Assembly: GCA_947456305.1 (NCBI GenBank)
Contig: CANGPN010000013.1
Coordinates: forward strand, 1-59,836
Reading direction: 5' to 3'
Origin: Comamonadaceae bacterium
GTDB lineage: Bacteria > Pseudomonadota > Gammaproteobacteria > Burkholderiales > Burkholderiaceae_C
DNA: 59,836 bases
Shown: positions 9,102 through 17,632 of the stretch, one piece after another
Layout of the letters: each line of letters opens with the position of its first letter
Numbering within the stretch: the stretch's first letter is position 1
Notes under the pieces: generated by a model
Told to the model about the DNA's origin: nothing
Seen by the model: the letters and a program-made list of their open reading frames with translations, nothing else
The model's database searches: none
Translations under genes and position numbers: made by a program

Positions 9102-11204
9102 ATGCAGCAACAATTGCTGGTGCTGGTGTCCACACCGGCTTACAGCCGACTCAACGGACCGCTTGTTTACTTAAGTGAACAAACCTGGCCTGCCGGCACC
9201 TTGGTGCGAGTTCCTTTGGGCGCACGTGAAACTCTGGGTCTGGTGTGGGCTGAGCAGGCCGGCAGCGACCCGGGTCATGTGGATAAAAACCTGCGCAGTG
9301 TGCTGGAATCACTGGACCAGATCGGGCCTTTGTCAGCCCATTGGATGGCATTAATGAATTTTGCGGCCGGGTATTACCAGCGTTCAGTAGGCGAATTTGC
9401 CCTGGGCAGCTTGCCGCCCCAATTGCGTGATCTGAGCAATTCGCAATTGGAACGCAAGCTGAAGAAACGCCAATCTCTTGTGCAATCCAGTGAGAACCCG
9501 GCGACACCCGCTTTGCCTGATTTGACTTCTGAACAGTTGCAGGTGCTGACGCGCATGGCCCAGGAATCGGGCCCGTTTGTGCTGCACGGCAACACCGGCA
9601 GCGGTAAAACCGAGGTGTATTTACGGCGCGCCGCCGAGGTGTTGACACAAGATGATCAAGCCCAAGTGCTCATGCTGGTGCCGGAAATCAACCTCACACC
9701 GCAGTTGGAAGTACGTGTGCGCCAGCGCTTTGCACATTTGGGCGAATCCGCCATCGTCTCCATGCACAGCGGCATGACACCGGCGCAACGATTGAACAGT
9801 TGGTTGTCGGCGCACACCGGTCAGGCTCGCTTGGTGCTGGGCACCCGCTTGGCGGTGCTGGCCTCTATGCCGCATTTGAAATTGATTGTTGTCGATGAAG
9901 AGCACGACCCCAGCTACAAGCAACAAGAAGGCGCACGGTATTCAGCCCGCGATCTGGCGGTTTACCGGGGACAACTGGAAAGCGCACAAGTCATTCTGGG
10001 TTCGGCCACACCGTCGCTAGAGAGCTGGCACCACAGCCGCCCGGCTGTGGCGGGTGAAGCCGCGCCGCGTTATGTGCGTTTGTCCATGCCCAGCCGCGTC
10101 GGCTCGGGACTGTTGCCCGCACTTCGTCGGGTCGACATGGGCAATCAACCTAGCAAAACACTGGTGTCAGCACCGCTGTTGAACGCCATGCGCGAACGTA
10201 TTGCCAAGCGTGAGCAAGTACTGGTGTTGCTCAACCGTCGCGGCTATGCACCGGTGTTGCATTGCCACGCTTGCGGTTGGAAAAGCGAATGCCCGCATTG
10301 CAGCGCTTATCGCGTGTTTCACAAATCGGACCGCAGCCTGCGCTGCCACCATTGCAGTTTGACGCAACCGGTACCGCGCGCCTGCCCGTCCTGCGGCAAC
10401 CAAGACATTGGCGCACTCGGCCACGGCACGGAACGAATCGAAGAACATTTGGCCGAACTGCTGCATGACATGCAACGCCCGGACGGCATGCCGCTGCGCA
10501 TCGCCCGTATCGATGCCGATTCGACACGCGGCAAAGGCGAACTCGTGCGCCAATTGGCCGAGGTGCATGACGGTGATGTGGATGTGCTGGTCGGTACCCA
10601 AATGGTGGCCAAGGGCCACGACTTCCGGCGCGTGACACTGGTGGCCGCGCTCAACCCGGACGGCGCGCTGTTCAGCGCCGACTTTCGCGCCCCCGAGCGT
10701 TTATTTGCCTTGCTGTTGCAAGCGGCCGGTCGCGCCGGACGCGATGCGACGCTGACTCGCGATCAGGCTTGCGAAATGTGGGTGCAAACCTTTCATCCGA
10801 CGCACCCGTTGTTTGAAAGTTTGAAGCAACACGATTTCGCCGGGTTTGCCGAACAGCATCTGACCGAGCGCCGTCAGGCCGGTTTGCCGCCGTTCAGTTT
10901 TCAAGCGCTGCTGCGCGCCGAAGGGCGCACGCAAGAAGCCGCGCAAGCGTTTTTGAATGCAGCCAAAGCCAGTGGCGAGACTTGGCTGGCAGATCAATCG
11001 CTGGCGGTGACGGTCTACCCGGCGGTGCCCATGGGCTTGCAGCGCGTGGCCAATGTCGAACGTGCGCAAATGCTGGTGGAATCGCATTCACGCAAAGCCT
11101 TGCAATTATTTTTAAGCCATTGGCAAAACGAGTTGCAAGACTTGCGCGGCCAACACAAAGCGGTGCTTCGTTGGGCCATCGATGTCGACCCGCTGGTGAT
11201 TTAA
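9102..11204 (+). CDS. priA: Replication restart helicase PriA (primosomal protein N')
   Basis: 700 residues, slightly shorter than the E. coli protein. An N-terminal 3'-DNA-binding domain precedes the helicase core with Walker A GNTGSGKT (163-170), DEEH (265-268) and GSATPS (motif III, about 300-305). The zinc-binding insertion has eight cysteines at about 388, 391, 397, 400, 415, 418, 428 and 431. Motifs V and VI follow (VLVGTQMVAKGHDF, QAAGRAGR). PriA recognises stalled or repaired forks and reloads DnaB. The ATG at 9102 fits the N-terminal domain. A DnaA box lies upstream; the AEC permease gene is convergent downstream. Confidence 0.95.
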   Translation: MQQQLLVLVSTPAYSRLNGPLVYLSEQTWPAGTLVRVPLGARETLGLVWAEQAGSDPGHVDKNLRSVLESLDQIGPLSAHWMALMNFAAGYYQRSVGEFALGSLPPQLRDLSNSQLERKLKKRQSLVQSSENPATPALPDLTSEQLQVLTRMAQESGPFVLHGNTGSGKTEVYLRRAAEVLTQDDQAQVLMLVPEINLTPQLEVRVRQRFAHLGESAIVSMHSGMTPAQRLNSWLSAHTGQARLVLGTRLAVLASMPHLKLIVVDEEHDPSYKQQEGARYSARDLAVYRGQLESAQVILGSATPSLESWHHSRPAVAGEAAPRYVRLSMPSRVGSGLLPALRRVDMGNQPSKTLVSAPLLNAMRERIAKREQVLVLLNRRGYAPVLHCHACGWKSECPHCSAYRVFHKSDRSLRCHHCSLTQPVPRACPSCGNQDIGALGHGTERIEEHLAELLHDMQRPDGMPLRIARIDADSTRGKGELVRQLAEVHDGDVDVLVGTQMVAKGHDFRRVTLVAALNPDGALFSADFRAPERLFALLLQAAGRAGRDATLTRDQACEMWVQTFHPTHPLFESLKQHDFAGFAEQHLTERRQAGLPPFSFQALLRAEGRTQEAAQAFLNAAKASGETWLADQSLAVTVYPAVPMGLQRVANVERAQMLVESHSRKALQLFLSHWQNELQDLRGQHKAVLRWAIDVDPLVI

Positions 11205-11241
11205 AAACGCTGGACCCGTAGTGAAGCAAGCTGGCTGAGCC

Positions 11242-12225
11242 CTAGCCTTTGAAGAAAGACACCCAAGCGGAAAAACTCGGGAAAGCCAAGGCTGTGCTCA
11301 GCAAAATCACCCGGGTGATGCGTGCGCTGTCCGCGCCGAAACGTTCGGCCAACAAGGCCGTGTTACTGGCACAGGGCAGAGCTGCCACCAGCACCACCGT
11401 GGTCAGCGCTTCTGTGCTAATAGACAAACCCGCTTGCACCAGCAACCAGCCCAGGCTGCCGATCAACACCGGATGCACCAACAACTTCACCACAGTCAAC
11501 AACACATCCATGCCTCCCGTTTTGAATTGCCGCCAAGGCTGGATGTCCGCACGTGAAGGTTGCACCAGCACAGCGCCAATGGTGAACAAGGCCACCGGCG
11601 GAGCAGCGGCGGCCAACAAACCCACGGTGTTGTTCAACATGTCAGGCAGCACCCAAGCATTGGCCGAAAACATCGCGCCCAAACCAATGCCCCAAGTCAA
11701 GGGAATACTGACCACGCTTTTCAGAGCTTGCAAACCGGCACTGCGAACGCCATGCTCTTCAGCATGGTCCATGCGCGACATGGCAATGCACACCGAACTG
11801 GTGAAAAACACATCGACCACGATGGTGACGATGGCTGTACCCACTGCCGCCGGTCCAAACAAATTCAGCAACAAGGGCAATCCCAAAAAACCAGTGTTTG
11901 GAAATGCCACCGCCAAGGTACCGAATGCCGAGTCATTCCACGTGTGTCCGACCAGTCTTTGCAACCAAAACCCCAGACTCAACATACAAATGGAACCGAT
12001 GGCATACAGCAAAGCCACCGAGGGATTGAACAATTGCGTCATCGGCGTGCTGGCTCCGAAACGAAACAACATGCATGGCAGCGCAAAATACAAGACAAAG
12101 GTATTGAGGCCGGGAATCGCCACCAGGGGCAACCAACCACGCCGCGCCGCCAGGTAACCGGCGAACACCAGCGCAAAAAAGGGAAAGGTCACCGTCAATA
12201 TCGTCAGCATGGGGTTGATTGTCAT
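11242..12225 (-). CDS. AEC family transporter (auxin efflux carrier-like permease)
   Basis: About 327 residues, nearly all in hydrophobic segments consistent with ten membrane helices in two five-helix bundles. The start LTVTFPFFALVFAGYLAARRGWLP and the conserved LNTFVLYFALPCMLF are characteristic of AEC permeases, which include the bacterial malonate/malate carriers MdcF and MleP. A matching helix near the C terminus reads VLVAALPCASNTALLAERFG. The ATG at 12225 (or 12210) is preferred over an upstream frame lacking family similarity. It is divergent from rep by only about 50 nt and convergent with priA. Substrate unknown, likely an organic anion. Confidence 0.85.
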   Translation of the reverse strand: MTINPMLTILTVTFPFFALVFAGYLAARRGWLPLVAIPGLNTFVLYFALPCMLFRFGASTPMTQLFNPSVALLYAIGSICMLSLGFWLQRLVGHTWNDSAFGTLAVAFPNTGFLGLPLLLNLFGPAAVGTAIVTIVVDVFFTSSVCIAMSRMDHAEEHGVRSAGLQALKSVVSIPLTWGIGLGAMFSANAWVLPDMLNNTVGLLAAAAPPVALFTIGAVLVQPSRADIQPWRQFKTGGMDVLLTVVKLLVHPVLIGSLGWLLVQAGLSISTEALTTVVLVAALPCASNTALLAERFGADSARITRVILLSTALAFPSFSAWVSFFKG

Positions 12226-12274
12226 CGCTATGATCAGCGGCTTTGCCTGTTTCGCTTCGCCTTCTGTCACCTGC

Positions 12275-14374
12275 ATGTCTGCTTCACTCAATCTCCCTCA
12301 GCTCGAAGCGGTCCACCATGTCCAAGGCCCGTGTCTGGTGCTGGCCGGTGCCGGTTCAGGCAAGACGCGTGTCATCACCCACAAAATCGCGCACCTGATT
12401 CAGTTGGGGCTGGAACCCGAGCGCATCGCCGCCATCACCTTCACCAACAAAGCCGCCGCTGAAATGCGCGAGCGGGCCAAGCAACTGGTTGGGCGAGAGG
12501 CGCAAAAAGTCTTGATTTGCACATTTCACGCTTTAGGCGTGCGCATGCTGCGGCAAAGCGGCGAGGTGCTGGGTTTGAAGAAAAACTTCAGCATTTTGGA
12601 CACCGACGATGTGACCTCGATTTTGAAAGACGCCGGTGGCAGCTCGGACCTGGCCACCGCACGCAAATGGCAATGGGCCATCAGTTTGTGGAAAAACCAA
12701 GGCCTGAATGCGGCCATGGCAGAAGCCCAAGCCACGACAGACAACGAACGCATCACAGCGCGCATCATGGCGCGTTACGAAGAGCGCCTTACCGCTTACC
12801 AAAGCGTGGACTTCGACGACTTGATCGGCCTGCCGCTGAAACTGCTTCAGCAACATGAAGAAGTGCGCTTGCAATGGCAACAGCAAATGGGCCATGTGCT
12901 GGTGGATGAATACCAAGACACCAACGCCACGCAATATGAAATGTTGAAACTGCTGGTCGGCGAGCGGGCCCGCTTCACCGCCGTGGGCGACGACGACCAA
13001 TCGATTTACGGCTGGCGCGGCGCGACTTTGGACAACTTGCAAAAACTGCCCGTCGATTTTCCTGAACTCAAAGTGGTGAAGCTGGAGCAAAACTACCGCT
13101 CCACCGGGGCCATTCTTCAAGCGGCGAACAACGTCATCGGCCCCAACCCCAAGCTGTTCCCCAAAAAATTGTTTTCTGAGCTCGGCCCCGGCGAGCCGGT
13201 GCGTTTGTCTGACGCGGACAACGAAGAACACGAAGCCGAGCGCATTGTGTTGCGCATACAAAGCCTGCGTGCGGGCAACGACACCGGTGCGGGCTTGGGC
13301 CATTGGCGCGATTGGAAACATTTCGCTGTGCTGTATCGCGCCAACCACCAGTCACGTGTGTTGGAGCAGGCTTTTCGCAAAGCCGCGATTCCCTACAAAG
13401 TGTCTGGTGGACAAAGTTTTTTTGACCGCGCCGAAATACGCGACCTGTGCGCCTGGCTGCGCCTGTGGGTGAACAACGACGACGACCCGGCATTTTTGCG
13501 CTGCGTCACCACGCCCAAACGCGGCATCGGCCACACCACGCTGCAAAAGCTGGGCGAATTTGCCACCCAATACCGCATCAGCATGTTCGAAGCGGTGTTC
13601 AGCCATTCGCTCATCAGCGTGTTGCCGCAACGCGCCGTCGACAGCTTGCAAGCCTTTGGCAACGAGGTCAACGATTTGCAATACCGCGCCCAGCACACCC
13701 AAGGCAGCGAAGCCGCGCTGGCCTTGTTGTTGCAATGGTTGAAAGACATTGACTACGAAAAGCATTTGTACGACGGCGAAGACAGCGAAAAACTGGCGGC
13801 GGCGCGCTGGACGAATGTGCTGGATTTTGTCGATTGGATGGCCAAGCGTTGCGGCGGTGAGATTGATGACACCGCCGGTGTCAGTCTGGTGAGCGAAAGC
13901 AAATCGCTGCTGGAAGTGGCGCAAACCATCGCTTTGCTATCTACCTTGAGCGACCGCGAAAAAGACCAGGACGTGGTCACCTTGTCCACCTTGCACGCGG
14001 CCAAGGGTTTGGAGTGGCCGCATGTGGTGCTGGCCGGTGTGAACGAAGGCCTGCTGCCGTTCAAGCCCGAAGAAGACGGGGTCAGCCTGCAACAAGACGC
14101 GCTCAACCTCACCCGCATTCAAGAAGAACGCCGCTTGATGTATGTGGGCATCACCCGGGCACAACGCAGCCTGGTGGTGAGTTGGAGCAAACGCCGCAAA
14201 AAAGGCCGCGAGATGGTGAACGCCATGCCCAGTCGCTTCATCGCCGAAATGTCGTTGGAACAAGCCACCACCCGCGAAGACCCGCGCGAAAAACTGCGTG
14301 CCTTGCGGGCCGAGTTTGCATTGAAGGTGGAAGCGGAAAAGGCGTTGGCGGAGAAAACCGGGCACAACGGCTGA
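12275..14374 (+). CDS. rep: ATP-dependent DNA helicase Rep
   Basis: 699-residue superfamily 1A 3'-5' helicase. Motif I AGAGSGKT lies at about residues 24-31, motif Ia (ITFTNKAAAEMRER) follows, motif II is VDEYQDTN, motif III GDDDQSIYGWRGA, motif IV KLEQNYRS, motif V STLHAAKGLEWPHV and motif VI RRLMYVGITRAQ. The opening LNLPQLEAVHHVQGPCLVLA is closer to Rep than UvrD or PcrA, and the length also fits Rep. Rep clears proteins ahead of replication forks. The ATG at 12275 is chosen because homology begins there. With priA nearby, this 5-kb stretch is rich in fork-restart functions. Confidence 0.92.
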   Translation: MSASLNLPQLEAVHHVQGPCLVLAGAGSGKTRVITHKIAHLIQLGLEPERIAAITFTNKAAAEMRERAKQLVGREAQKVLICTFHALGVRMLRQSGEVLGLKKNFSILDTDDVTSILKDAGGSSDLATARKWQWAISLWKNQGLNAAMAEAQATTDNERITARIMARYEERLTAYQSVDFDDLIGLPLKLLQQHEEVRLQWQQQMGHVLVDEYQDTNATQYEMLKLLVGERARFTAVGDDDQSIYGWRGATLDNLQKLPVDFPELKVVKLEQNYRSTGAILQAANNVIGPNPKLFPKKLFSELGPGEPVRLSDADNEEHEAERIVLRIQSLRAGNDTGAGLGHWRDWKHFAVLYRANHQSRVLEQAFRKAAIPYKVSGGQSFFDRAEIRDLCAWLRLWVNNDDDPAFLRCVTTPKRGIGHTTLQKLGEFATQYRISMFEAVFSHSLISVLPQRAVDSLQAFGNEVNDLQYRAQHTQGSEAALALLLQWLKDIDYEKHLYDGEDSEKLAAARWTNVLDFVDWMAKRCGGEIDDTAGVSLVSESKSLLEVAQTIALLSTLSDREKDQDVVTLSTLHAAKGLEWPHVVLAGVNEGLLPFKPEEDGVSLQQDALNLTRIQEERRLMYVGITRAQRSLVVSWSKRRKKGREMVNAMPSRFIAEMSLEQATTREDPREKLRALRAEFALKVEAEKALAEKTGHNG

Positions 14375-14506
14375 GCTGCATTTGTGGTTTTTTTACTTTA
14401 TGTTCTCTTTGATATCGACTATTTGCCTAATCAGTAATACTTTTTAGCTTTTTAAAATTTATTCATGCGTAGAATGATTTCTTTTTTTATGAAAAGAGGC
14501 ATTTGA

Positions 14507-15073
14507 ATGAGTACTTTATTAAAAACTTTGGTGATGGGGTTGGCGTTTATTTCAACAGCTTCGATGGCACAACTCTCGCAATTTACAGGTTGGGAAGCTG
14601 GAGCGAATGTGAATTTCAATGATGCCAAAAGTGAATCAGGCAGTACTTCCACAAGTGACAAAAATACTGGAGTCTCATTGCACGGTGGTTACGGAATGGC
14701 AATCAACAATGACTATGCCATTTTGCTGGGTCTGGACATGGCGCTGGACAAAATCAAAAGTGGTGAAGGTGACAAAGCTTCCCTTTACTTTAAATCGCCA
14801 TATTCACTGACAGTGGCACCAGCCATGTTGCTGAATGACAATACTTTGCTTTATGTCAAAGTGTCTTATGAGTCTGCCAAATTTAACTTCAGCACGACGA
14901 CCAAAGATATCAATGGCTATGGCCTAGGCGTTGGAGCCAGGTACATTTTGAGCAAAGGTATATATCTTCAAGCCGAATTAAAAGGCATCACATACAACCA
15001 GTTTCAACTAAACGGTTACGATGTCAATTCTTCCAATTCACAAATTAACATTGGCGCAGGTTTTAATTTCTAA
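14507..15073 (+). CDS. Outer membrane beta-barrel protein
   Basis: 188 residues with a signal peptide (hydrophobic core about 6-18, cleavage likely after SMA, about residue 21). The mature part alternates polar and hydrophobic residues as in an eight-stranded barrel and ends in Phe (INIGAGFNF), the BAM recognition signal. It resembles the OmpA-like/OmpX/PF13505 barrel class; no specific function can be assigned. A purine-rich site AAGAGG sits 7 nt before the ATG. The gene and its upstream DNA (14375-14506) are clearly AT-richer than the neighbours and use AT-rich codons, suggesting transfer or relaxed composition. A strong terminator follows. Confidence 0.75.
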   Translation: MSTLLKTLVMGLAFISTASMAQLSQFTGWEAGANVNFNDAKSESGSTSTSDKNTGVSLHGGYGMAINNDYAILLGLDMALDKIKSGEGDKASLYFKSPYSLTVAPAMLLNDNTLLYVKVSYESAKFNFSTTTKDINGYGLGVGARYILSKGIYLQAELKGITYNQFQLNGYDVNSSNSQINIGAGFNF

Positions 15074-15094
15074 TTGAACGAGACTCACTTGCCA

Positions 15095-15119
15095 AGCCAC
15101 GCATCGCGTGGCTTTTTTT
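15095..15119 (+). terminator. Rho-independent terminator after the barrel gene
   Basis: A perfect 8-bp stem (AGCCACGC at 95-102 pairing with GCGTGGCT at 106-113, loop ATC) is followed by seven T residues, 20 nt after the barrel gene's stop codon. Confidence 0.9.
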
Positions 15120-15184
15120 CGTCTGAACCATCAATAATCAACGCACACTACGCACTTCACCCGCTTTTATATTTCACATACCGC

Positions 15185-15550
15185 ATGAGCGACTTCATCG
15201 AATTTCTGCACGAGGTGTTCGCCGGTTTCGGCGACATCACCACCCGCCGCATGTTCGGTGCACACGGCATTTACCGCAACGGCTTGATGTTCGGCTTGTA
15301 CGCGCAAGGCCGTTTGTATTTGAAAACCGATACGCTCAACCGCCAGCAGTTCACAGATCAGCAATGCGAAGCTTTCACTTTTGTGCAACGCGGCAAACCC
15401 GTCAAACTGTCTTACTGGAGTGCGCCAGAGTTCATTCTGGACGACCGGGAACTGGCCGCAGCTTGGGCCCACAGAGCCTATGACGCTGCCATGCGCGCGC
15501 AAGAAGCCAAAGACCGGTTGGCAAACGCGCCGCCATGGCGCAAAACTTAA
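15185..15550 (+). CDS. TfoX/Sxy N-terminal domain protein
   Basis: 121-residue stand-alone TfoX N-terminal domain. The signature TTRRMFGAHGIYRNGLMFGL (about residues 19-38) is typical, followed by YLKTD and the KLSYWSAPEFILDD segment near the C terminus. Full-length Sxy/TfoX proteins that switch on competence have a second C-terminal domain that is missing here. Many proteobacteria carry single-domain paralogues of unknown role, so a competence function is not implied. The ATG at 15185 is chosen since the family motif begins right after it; the upstream frame runs through the terminator. Confidence 0.8.
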   Translation: MSDFIEFLHEVFAGFGDITTRRMFGAHGIYRNGLMFGLYAQGRLYLKTDTLNRQQFTDQQCEAFTFVQRGKPVKLSYWSAPEFILDDRELAAAWAHRAYDAAMRAQEAKDRLANAPPWRKT

Positions 15551-15687
15551 GACTGCTTCAGCTTGCTGCAAAACCCCCGTCGTCAAAGCCAAGCGCGGCC
15601 TATTTCTCGCCAAACATTGATCTCGGCAAAAGTCAGCTGGCGTTCAGTTATTCTTTGTCCATCACGACCACCCAAGGAAAGCCTGCC

Positions 15688-16455
15688 ATGTCAGTCCACA
15701 CCTTACCCACCTCTGCTGCCATTGACCCTGTGTGGCAAGCCAAAGTTCATCTGGCCGCTGCGTTGCGTTTGGCAGTGCTCGACGGTTTAGAAGAAGGCAT
15801 AGACAACCACTTCACCATGATGGTGCCCGGGCGTACCGACCAGTATTTGCTGTTGCCCTATGGCCTGCATTGGTCAGAGGCACGCGCCAGCGACATCATT
15901 GTGTTCAACGATGCCGGTGAAACGCTGGAAGGTGAAGGCGTGGTTGAGTTGTCTGCCCAATGCATACACGCGCCGCTGCACCGCATCACCGGTGCCAAGG
16001 TGGTGCTGCACACCCACCAGCCTTGGGCCACGGCGCTCAACATGTTGAAAAACAACCGCTTGCTTGCGGCCAGCCAAACCGCTGCTTTCTTTCACAACCG
16101 CATCGCCTATGACGACCACTACAGCGGCTTGGCCAAAACCATGGACGAAGGCGAACGGTTGGCGGCATTGCTTCAGGACAAGCAGGTCATGTTTTTGAAA
16201 AACCATGGCGTGGTGACGGTAGGCAACACCATTGCTCAGGCTTACCGCCGTTTGTACAAATTAGAGAAAGCCTGCCAGACCCAAGTGCTGGCCATGGGCA
16301 CAGGCGAACCGTTGGAAGTCATGAGCGAAGCGGTCATCGCCGAGGTGCTGCAACGCGCACCCAACGACCGCCACCCTATCGCCGAGCGCGAGCGTTTGTA
16401 TTTCGAAGCCATGATGCGGGTGTTGGATCGGGTCAATCCAGGGTATGCGGATTGA
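15688..16455 (+). CDS. Class II aldolase/adducin family protein
   Basis: 255 residues of the class II aldolase/adducin fold, cytosolic and zinc-dependent in characterised relatives such as fuculose- and ribulose-phosphate aldolases. The metal-binding pair lies in VVLHTHQPWATAL (about residues 111-123), and the third His in MFLKNHGVVTVG (about 171-182). An N-terminal phosphate-type loop includes NHFTMMVPG. Catalytic Glu assignment is uncertain, and many proteins with this domain are decarboxylases or non-sugar enzymes, so the substrate is open. The ATG at 15688 has AAGGAA about 9 nt upstream. It is convergent with selD. Confidence 0.83.
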   Translation: MSVHTLPTSAAIDPVWQAKVHLAAALRLAVLDGLEEGIDNHFTMMVPGRTDQYLLLPYGLHWSEARASDIIVFNDAGETLEGEGVVELSAQCIHAPLHRITGAKVVLHTHQPWATALNMLKNNRLLAASQTAAFFHNRIAYDDHYSGLAKTMDEGERLAALLQDKQVMFLKNHGVVTVGNTIAQAYRRLYKLEKACQTQVLAMGTGEPLEVMSEAVIAEVLQRAPNDRHPIAERERLYFEAMMRVLDRVNPGYAD

Positions 16456-16469
16456 GTTTTGCTGAATAG

Positions 16470-17543
16470 TTAATTGGATACCGTCAACCCCGGGCGTTCA
16501 CCTGTTTGAGGGGCCACCTGCCCCACCACCGCCGCATGCGCGAAACCGTGCCGTTCAAACACGGCCATCACTGCATCAAGTGATTCAGGTGCACAACTGA
16601 CCAGCAAGCCGCCGCTGGTTTGCGGGTCGCTCAACAAAGCCTGGTCGATCGCATCAAAACCGGCAGCGGGCAATTGCACATCCGCACCATAGCCGCTCCA
16701 GTTGCGTGCGGATGCGCCGGTGATATGCCCTTGCTGCGCCAATTCGCGCACACCATCCAGCAACGGCACCTGGGGCCAAGCGATATGCACATCCAAGCCC
16801 GAGCCGCGCGCCAATTCCAGCGCATGTCCGGCCAAACCAAAGCCGGTGACATCGGTCAAAGCATGCACGCCATCTAAGGCGGCCAGCTCCGGGCCGGGCG
16901 TGTTCAAGCGCGTGGTCGTGGCAACCATTTGCGCATAGCCCTCAGCGGAGAGTTGTTCTTTTTTCAAGGCGGCAGACAACACACCCACGCCCAGCGGTTT
17001 GCCCAGCACCAACACGTCACCTGCAAGCGCTGAGGCATTGCGTTTGATGCGGCTCGGGTGCGCCAAGCCCAACACCACCAAACCGTAAATCGGTTCCACC
17101 GAATCAATGCTGTGCCCGCCTGCAATGGGAATGCCTGCGGCCTGACACACACTTTGTCCGCCTGCCAATATCTGACCAATCGTTTCCGTGCTGAGCACAC
17201 TCACAGGCATGCCAACGATAGCTAGCGCAAAAATAGGTGTGCCGCCCATGGCATACACATCGCTGATGGCGTTGGTAGCGGCGATGCGCCCAAAGTCAAA
17301 CGGGTCGTCGACCACTGGCATGAAAAAGTCGGTGGTGGCAATCAGCGCTTGTTGGTCGTTAAGCAAATACACGGCTGCATCGTCCGAGGTGTCGATGCCA
17401 ACCAGCAACTGCGGCGGCAGCGCAAAGCCTTTCATGTTGGAGAGGATGTCGCGCAGCACGCCGGGTGCGATCTTGCAGCCGCAACCGCCGCCGTGGGCCA
17501 AAGAAGTCAATCGGGGTTGTGTTTTATCAAGTGAAGAAGTCAT
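16470..17543 (-). CDS. selD: Selenide, water dikinase (selenophosphate synthase)
   Basis: 357 residues with the AIR-synthase-like fold. The glycine-rich N-terminal segment LAHGGGCGCKIAPGVL carries the catalytic Cys (about 21) and Lys (about 24); the catalytic position is an ordinary cysteine codon, so no recoding is needed. The ATP/metal-binding Asp residues lie in GIDTSDDAAVYLL and ATTDFFMPVVDDPFDFGRIAATNA. It makes selenophosphate from selenide and ATP, the donor for Sec-tRNA and/or 2-selenouridine tRNA. Neither selAB nor selU is in this window. It is convergent with the aldolase gene and divergent from the oxidoreductase operon. Confidence 0.93.
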   Translation of the reverse strand: MTSSLDKTQPRLTSLAHGGGCGCKIAPGVLRDILSNMKGFALPPQLLVGIDTSDDAAVYLLNDQQALIATTDFFMPVVDDPFDFGRIAATNAISDVYAMGGTPIFALAIVGMPVSVLSTETIGQILAGGQSVCQAAGIPIAGGHSIDSVEPIYGLVVLGLAHPSRIKRNASALAGDVLVLGKPLGVGVLSAALKKEQLSAEGYAQMVATTTRLNTPGPELAALDGVHALTDVTGFGLAGHALELARGSGLDVHIAWPQVPLLDGVRELAQQGHITGASARNWSGYGADVQLPAAGFDAIDQALLSDPQTSGGLLVSCAPESLDAVMAVFERHGFAHAAVVGQVAPQTGERPGLTVSN

Positions 17544-17632
17544 GCGGCAAATCTAACACGCAGCGCTGTCTTCTATGATGGGTCGCTGCTGCATGTCGTC
17601 CATGCCATCTGTTGTTCACAGGGAGTCAGGGT

